DNA from: Verrucomicrobiota bacterium
GTDB taxonomy: Bacteria; Verrucomicrobiota; Verrucomicrobiia; Methylacidiphilales; Verrucolacustridaceae
Direction of reading: 5' to 3'
Length of the DNA: 10,591 nucleotides
NCBI GenBank assembly: GCA_010031845.1
Contig: RGYX01000020.1
Coordinates: 1-10,591, forward strand
The translations under genes were made by a program, and so were the position numbers. Under the pieces are notes generated by a model. It was not told where the DNA came from and did no database searches. It saw only the letters and a program-made list of their open reading frames with translations. The first letter of the stretch is position 1. Every line of letters starts with the position of its first letter. Shown one piece after another: positions 6,639-10,591 of the stretch.

Positions 6639-8429
6639 TCACCTCTGGGTTGCCGGGGATCGCTCTCCCCCTGAGGGCAACTCGGGGGAATTTCTCAACT
6701 GCAAAACCCCATCTCTTCCCAAAATACCGACCGGTTCGTTTCCCTCGATTTTCAGGGGGGCGGTTCCGTCCGAACCAGATTTTCCCAGCACCATCTTGAC
6801 CTTTGCTCCCCCGGAACCCTCCACCAGGATTTCTGCATCGGGCTTGAGAAAATCCGCTTTCCCGAGCGAACTGACCCATTTGGCCACCCGCAATCCCTCA
6901 AGTCGCTTCACATAACCGGAGACTTCAGGGCAATCCTTTCCGGAACCCTGCATCTTCCATGTCGCACCCCCCTCCAAACGAAACTCATTTCTCTTCCCCC
7001 CAGAAACCCAGACCAATCCCCTCACCGCACCCAAACCCTCCGGTAGAATATTCTTCGATAGCATGGGCAAAGGACTCTCCGGAATTCCCCGGACCAACTC
7101 CGCCGGAAGCGCCATCCCTCCCGATGTGCTGGAGACCTGGACAAAAGCCTCCTCTTTCGACTCATCCCCGATCCTCAAAGTCTCCGTGCGATTGGTGGAT
7201 CCCTGGGCTGCCTTGACCTTCCAGGTGAAGGTCAAGGTCTGGCGCGGTTTGGTAAAGCCCAACTTGGCCGGATCCTCCGTGGTAAGAAAACGGTTCGCTC
7301 GGGCCCCGTACAACGCCTTGATCCATCCATCGATCGCCTCCGCATCAGCCGGACGATTTGTTCCACCCCACCTCAAACTCCACCGCCGTGACTCTCCGTC
7401 CCTCTCGATTCGAAAATCCCCGCCCTTCCCGCTGAAATCAACCGATTGCACGACCTCGGGAGATGGGAAGGTAACCACCCGTTTGTCGCGGATCCGGTCG
7501 GAAAGTTTTGCCAGCAAATCCACGGAGGCCCGGGGCAAAAGAAAAACCGAGTTCTGATCCGCCACCCGGGCGAAGACTTGATTCGTCTCCTTGGGATCGC
7601 TCTGCCCGATTTGCAGCACCCGGTTGGTGGCAGCCATTTTGACCTCCAAAGCCAGGGAGGGCGCGTTCAAACCAAAAAGCGCCAAATCCCCCCCGGTATC
7701 CGAAACGAAAGAGGTCGCTTTCAAGGCGGAAATTTCCCCCAGAACCCCCGCCACCGCCGTCGGATCAGCCGGGGCCTCCACTGGCTTGAGCATCGTCCAC
7801 TCTCCATCTTTTCTTCTGACCTCCACCTCCAGCGTTCCTTGATGCAACAACAACTCCTGCACATCCGACACGCTTAGGGGCAAAACCCGCTTCTCCCGCC
7901 ATGCCGACAGATCCCGGTCCAAAACTTCCCCCAGATGCTTTTCCACCACGGCCACCTCCTCGTCACTTCTTCCGCTTCGAATCCGGCTATAGACCCCCCC
8001 CGAAACCGGCGTCTCCCGACCCACTTCGAGCTTCATATCACCTTCCTTCGTCCGGACAGACAAGGTGCTCGTGGGTTGACCCAGGCCGAATGTTTGGATC
8101 ATCCCGTCGTTGATCCGGTTTCGAGGCACGGTCTGCAAACGCTCCATGAATTGCACATCCGAGAGCAACTTCCCCACCACCGCCGAGTCTGCCTGGGTCG
8201 GTAACGGTTTCTCGATCCGCCAATCCCCTTCCCCTTTTTTCTCAAAAACAAAATTCCCCTTGGGCCCGGTCAACTCTACCCGGGTTGCCTCCCGCAAGGG
8301 CAAATCGGTCAAACGCCGCGACTCCCTTTCCATTCTTTCGGTCCCTGGAACCTTCTTCTGCAACAAGCTAAGGGCCCCCAGCATGAGGAGAAGCAATCCG
8401 GTGGCGACCAGAAGAGACCGGGTCTTCAT
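6639..8429 (-). CDS. DUF4340 protein with four tandem repeats
   Basis: This 596-residue protein carries one N-terminal hydrophobic helix (5-23) and a large periplasmic part. It resembles DUF4340 proteins, which commonly sit beside GldG-like ABC auxiliary proteins; their function is unknown. Four copies of one module are visible. Each opens with a W at 70, 211, 350 and 491 (as in WRIEKP and WTMLKP), followed about 40 residues later by an F/L-G-x-x-P motif (FGLGQP 114, FGLNAP 252, LGFTKP 390, FLKP 527). The first three then show L-x-V/I-G strands (LEVG 134, LQIG 272, LRIG 418). The last module is the most diverged. ATG 8429 lies 19 bases after the GldG stop, behind a pyrimidine-rich leader without Shine-Dalgarno, so translation may depend on coupling. 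It is probably an extracytoplasmic partner of the ABC module. Confidence 0.88.
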   Translation of the reverse strand: MKTRSLLVATGLLLLMLGALSLLQKKVPGTERMERESRRLTDLPLREATRVELTGPKGNFVFEKKGEGDWRIEKPLPTQADSAVVGKLLSDVQFMERLQTVPRNRINDGMIQTFGLGQPTSTLSVRTKEGDMKLEVGRETPVSGGVYSRIRSGRSDEEVAVVEKHLGEVLDRDLSAWREKRVLPLSVSDVQELLLHQGTLEVEVRRKDGEWTMLKPVEAPADPTAVAGVLGEISALKATSFVSDTGGDLALFGLNAPSLALEVKMAATNRVLQIGQSDPKETNQVFARVADQNSVFLLPRASVDLLAKLSDRIRDKRVVTFPSPEVVQSVDFSGKGGDFRIERDGESRRWSLRWGGTNRPADAEAIDGWIKALYGARANRFLTTEDPAKLGFTKPRQTLTFTWKVKAAQGSTNRTETLRIGDESKEEAFVQVSSTSGGMALPAELVRGIPESPLPMLSKNILPEGLGAVRGLVWVSGGKRNEFRLEGGATWKMQGSGKDCPEVSGYVKRLEGLRVAKWVSSLGKADFLKPDAEILVEGSGGAKVKMVLGKSGSDGTAPLKIEGNEPVGILGRDGVLQLRNSPELPSGGERSPATQR

Positions 8430-8448
8430 GCTGGGAAGGGGATCAGGA

Positions 8449-9972
8449 TCAACTCCGGCGCCGCCACCAGACCAGAACGCCCAAGGCTCCGGTCAACAAC
8501 GGGATTCCTCCCAAAACCGCTATCATGATCACCCGCTCTTGGGACTCATCCATCGAAAGGGCAAAGTCCTTGGGAGTTTTTGGGGAAATTCCCAGTGACT
8601 CCTGCCGCCCCAGGATCCAGTTCAGGGCGTTGACGATAAAATCCACCTCCATCGGGGAAATATTCTGATTGGAGAAGGCGGAAGCGGAACCCACCACCAC
8701 CGCCCGCAAGGAAACAGATTCCTTCCCCTTGTCTCCTGGAGCCGAGCCATCCAGAGCCGCTGCCACGGTGAAGGGTCCTTTACGATCCTCGTTCTCCACG
8801 AAATCGCTCTTTTTTCCTCCGGCCAAAGGCCAGTTCTTGGCCCAGTAACGATCAGAGGTTTCGACGAGCATCTCCGCCCTTACCGTGGAGGCCGGACCGA
8901 CCGGTTTCATCGACAAGGAACGACTGGGCCCCAAGCGCAGGGATCCTCCGATATTGTCGATCCACCGGATGGCCGGGTGGTCGGAAAAACGCGTTCCGAC
9001 GACCTCATCGTTCAACCCTTGGGTCAAACCCGCTGTGCTCAAAACGGCCACTTTCCGGAATATTTTATCCCCGTTCACGCTTACCCCATGCTCAGCCAAA
9101 AGATTCTCAAGGCCGGTTGGAACTCCCGGATCGAGCAGCAACAGAATCTTCCCCGGCTTGCCGACGTAAGCCTGCAGGGCGGACACCGATGCCGCCGGCA
9201 CCTGGAACCTTGGTCCCGCCACCAAAACGGCGTCCGCATCCGCCGGCACTCCCTCCTGCTCCGCCAGCTTCAATGGAACGAGCTCAAGATTCTGCGAGCC
9301 CAACCTTGCGGAAAGGAGGGAATATCCCCCGGGATCACGGTCGGTGGTGTTGAGATTGTACTCCCCGGATCCCTCGGTGACGTAGATTTTGGCCGGCTTG
9401 CCCTGGACCAGGGAGCTGAGGGCCGAGGAGATCTTTTCCTCCGCCCGGAAGGATTTCACCCGGGCTGCCCCGCCCTGCATCATCATGCCGGGATCGACCT
9501 CCGCCATCTCGGCCACTTTGAGAATCCGCGAGCGGTCGCCATACTGCACGATCACGACGTTCTCGTTGCTCGTTAGCTTGAACTTCTCCGCCAGCTTTTG
9601 CGCCGTTTGGAAATCCAGAAAAGGCTGCACAATCTCCACCTTGATCTTCCCCCCGGACCGGTAGCGGTACTCATCCAACAACTTTTGCACGTCGTCCTGA
9701 ATCAGGCTTCCCGTGGTGTCCTGTTCCGGGGCCAGAAAAGCTGTCAACACGATCTCCCCCGGAAGGTTCTTCAGCAGGTTCACGGTCTGCCCGGAAAGCT
9801 GCTGGAACTTGTTCAGCGTGAAGTCCGCCCGGTAATAATGCCTCCACCCAATGTAATTCACCCCCAACAACAGGAAGAAAAGAATCGGCAGGAACAGCCA
9901 ATGATTGAAGGTCTGGGCTCTCCTCTCCTTGCGGAGTTCGGAAAGTGGCGGCGGAAGGGGGCGTGAACTCAT
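8449..9972 (-). CDS. GldG-like ABC transporter auxiliary protein
   Basis: This 507-residue protein is of the GldG/ABC_transp_aux type. A cytoplasmic, Pro/Arg-rich N-terminus is followed by TM1 (about 24-43). Then comes the hallmark RADFTLNKFQQLSGQTVNLL (48-67), a long periplasmic region with a GldG-like domain (about 70-370, including YVTEGSGEYN at 197-206 and LLLLDPGVP at 277-285), and a second TM near the C-terminus (481-503) before WWRRRS. In Flavobacterium, GldG with GldA and GldF forms an ABC complex needed for gliding; relatives outside Bacteroidota have unknown substrates. ATG 9972 is chosen over ATG 9990 because a strong AGGAGGAG sits 3 bases before it. It follows the permease gene by 10 bases. 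The periplasmic body suggests contact with substrate or with the DUF4340 protein. Confidence 0.88.
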   Translation of the reverse strand: MSSRPLPPPLSELRKERRAQTFNHWLFLPILFFLLLGVNYIGWRHYYRADFTLNKFQQLSGQTVNLLKNLPGEIVLTAFLAPEQDTTGSLIQDDVQKLLDEYRYRSGGKIKVEIVQPFLDFQTAQKLAEKFKLTSNENVVIVQYGDRSRILKVAEMAEVDPGMMMQGGAARVKSFRAEEKISSALSSLVQGKPAKIYVTEGSGEYNLNTTDRDPGGYSLLSARLGSQNLELVPLKLAEQEGVPADADAVLVAGPRFQVPAASVSALQAYVGKPGKILLLLDPGVPTGLENLLAEHGVSVNGDKIFRKVAVLSTAGLTQGLNDEVVGTRFSDHPAIRWIDNIGGSLRLGPSRSLSMKPVGPASTVRAEMLVETSDRYWAKNWPLAGGKKSDFVENEDRKGPFTVAAALDGSAPGDKGKESVSLRAVVVGSASAFSNQNISPMEVDFIVNALNWILGRQESLGISPKTPKDFALSMDESQERVIMIAVLGGIPLLTGALGVLVWWRRRS

Positions 9973-9975
9973 GGT

Positions 9976-9983
9976 CTCCTCCT
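9976..9983 (-). promoter_or_regulatory. Shine-Dalgarno deciding the GldG-like start
   Basis: AGGAGGAG on the minus strand lies 3 bases before ATG 9972 and begins at the last base of the permease TGA stop (9985-9983). It makes ATG 9972 far more likely than the upstream in-frame ATG 9990, and implies that a ribosome finishing the permease hands over directly to the GldG-like gene. Confidence 0.8.
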
Positions 9984-10591
9984 CATCCATTCAGCCGGCG
10001 ACCCGCCATCACCCTCTGGGTGAGGATCAGGAAAAAGGCCGTTCCACTCAGGTAAAAAACCACGGCTCGTGAATCAAAGAGTCCGGCGCTGAAGGAGCGC
10101 ATCTGCTCCAGGGTGAAAATATAGGTCAAGGCATCGCGCCAACCGGGATCGCGCACCAGATAACTGAGAAAGCCGGCGAAAAAGAGAAGCGCAATGATCG
10201 TGAAGGAGATCATGGCCGCCACTGCCTGGTTTTTGGTCAGCACGGAACTGAAAAGTCCGATCGAGAGATACAGCATCCCCACCAGGATCACCATCAGGTA
10301 GGAAAGCCCCAAGGGCATCCATGCCACCGGGACGGCGTTTCGGGTGACCAACTGGAAAATGACCAGCCCGGCCAATGACGGCAGCCAAAGCAGGATATAA
10401 AAGGAGAGCGCCCCCGCGAACTTTGCCAGGATCACATCTCCGTCTCGGACCGGGGCGGTCAGCAGCATCTCGATCGTTCCGGTCTTATATTCCTCGGAAA
10501 AAAGCCGCATCGTCAGAACGGGAACCAGGATGATCAGCAGAAACCAGAAATGGAAAATATAGAAGTAGATCTGCATCACGGTGAACTCCCG
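9983..10591 (-). CDS. GldF-like ABC-2 permease, 5' end outside the window
   Basis: This is an integral membrane subunit of an ABC-2 type transporter. The frame stays open to the right edge, so the gene is partial: the GTG at 10579 is not a believable start, because GldF-like permeases have about 40-60 more residues including a first TM. In residues counted from 10579, the family signature LTMRLFSEEYKTGTIEMLLTA (22-42) is clear: a short amphipathic loop with an acidic pair, as in GldF and related permeases. About five hydrophobic segments follow, spread over the remaining 150 residues, and the C-terminus is basic (RVMAGRRLNG). The stop lies 10 bases before the GldG-like start. The ATP-binding partner (GldA-like) would be expected just upstream, beyond the edge. 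The substrate is unknown. Confidence 0.88.
   Translation of the reverse strand, partial: REFTVMQIYFYIFHFWFLLIILVPVLTMRLFSEEYKTGTIEMLLTAPVRDGDVILAKFAGALSFYILLWLPSLAGLVIFQLVTRNAVPVAWMPLGLSYLMVILVGMLYLSIGLFSSVLTKNQAVAAMISFTIIALLFFAGFLSYLVRDPGWRDALTYIFTLEQMRSFSAGLFDSRAVVFYLSGTAFFLILTQRVMAGRRLNG

Noticed and set aside
9973..9990. ATG 9990 as the start of the GldG-like gene
   Set aside because: It would overlap the permease stop and ignore the strong AGGAGGAG placed correctly for ATG 9972.
1..10591. CRISPR array, insertion sequence, phage or toxin-antitoxin genes
   Set aside because: No regularly spaced repeats, transposase or integrase motifs, terminal inverted repeats or toxin-like small gene pairs were seen; the imperfect tRNA alone is not enough to claim an attachment site.

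Overview
The window is GC-rich, densely coded DNA from a bacterial chromosome. It holds seven protein genes, one of them cut by the right edge, plus a small membrane protein and one tRNA. A GldF/GldG-type ABC module followed by a DUF4340 protein and a membrane-anchored TPR protein is common in Verrucomicrobiota and other PVC-group or Gram-negative bacteria. That assignment is an inference from gene content only. Nothing here looks phage-, plasmid- or CRISPR-derived.

Left part (1-3722). An ArnT/PMT-type membrane glycosyltransferase (minus strand) and a glutamine-dependent asparagine synthetase (asnB, plus strand) are divergent. They are separated by about 90 bp that carries a degenerate hexamer repeat. 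Together they suggest an envelope polysaccharide or lipid modification context, although asnB may simply make asparagine.

Middle (3719-5391). nadB (L-aspartate oxidase, first step of NAD synthesis, minus strand) converges on asnB, and the two stop codons share a palindromic CTAG. A tRNA-Asp(GTC) gene lies on the opposite strand across the probable nadB start. Its 3' end also overlaps the stop codon of the next minus-strand gene. Three aspartate consumers (AsnB, NadB, tRNA-Asp) are therefore physically interlocked. The tRNA acceptor stem is imperfect, so it may be a variant or decayed gene.

Right part (5383-10591). A tight minus-strand operon reads, in transcription order: ABC-2 permease (partial, GldF-like), GldG-like auxiliary protein, DUF4340 protein made of four repeats of about 140 residues, a 96-residue one-TM protein, and a one-TM TPR protein. 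nadB follows in the same direction. The likely ATPase gene would lie beyond the right edge. The substrate of this envelope machine is unknown, and this is the best candidate for an undescribed system in the window.
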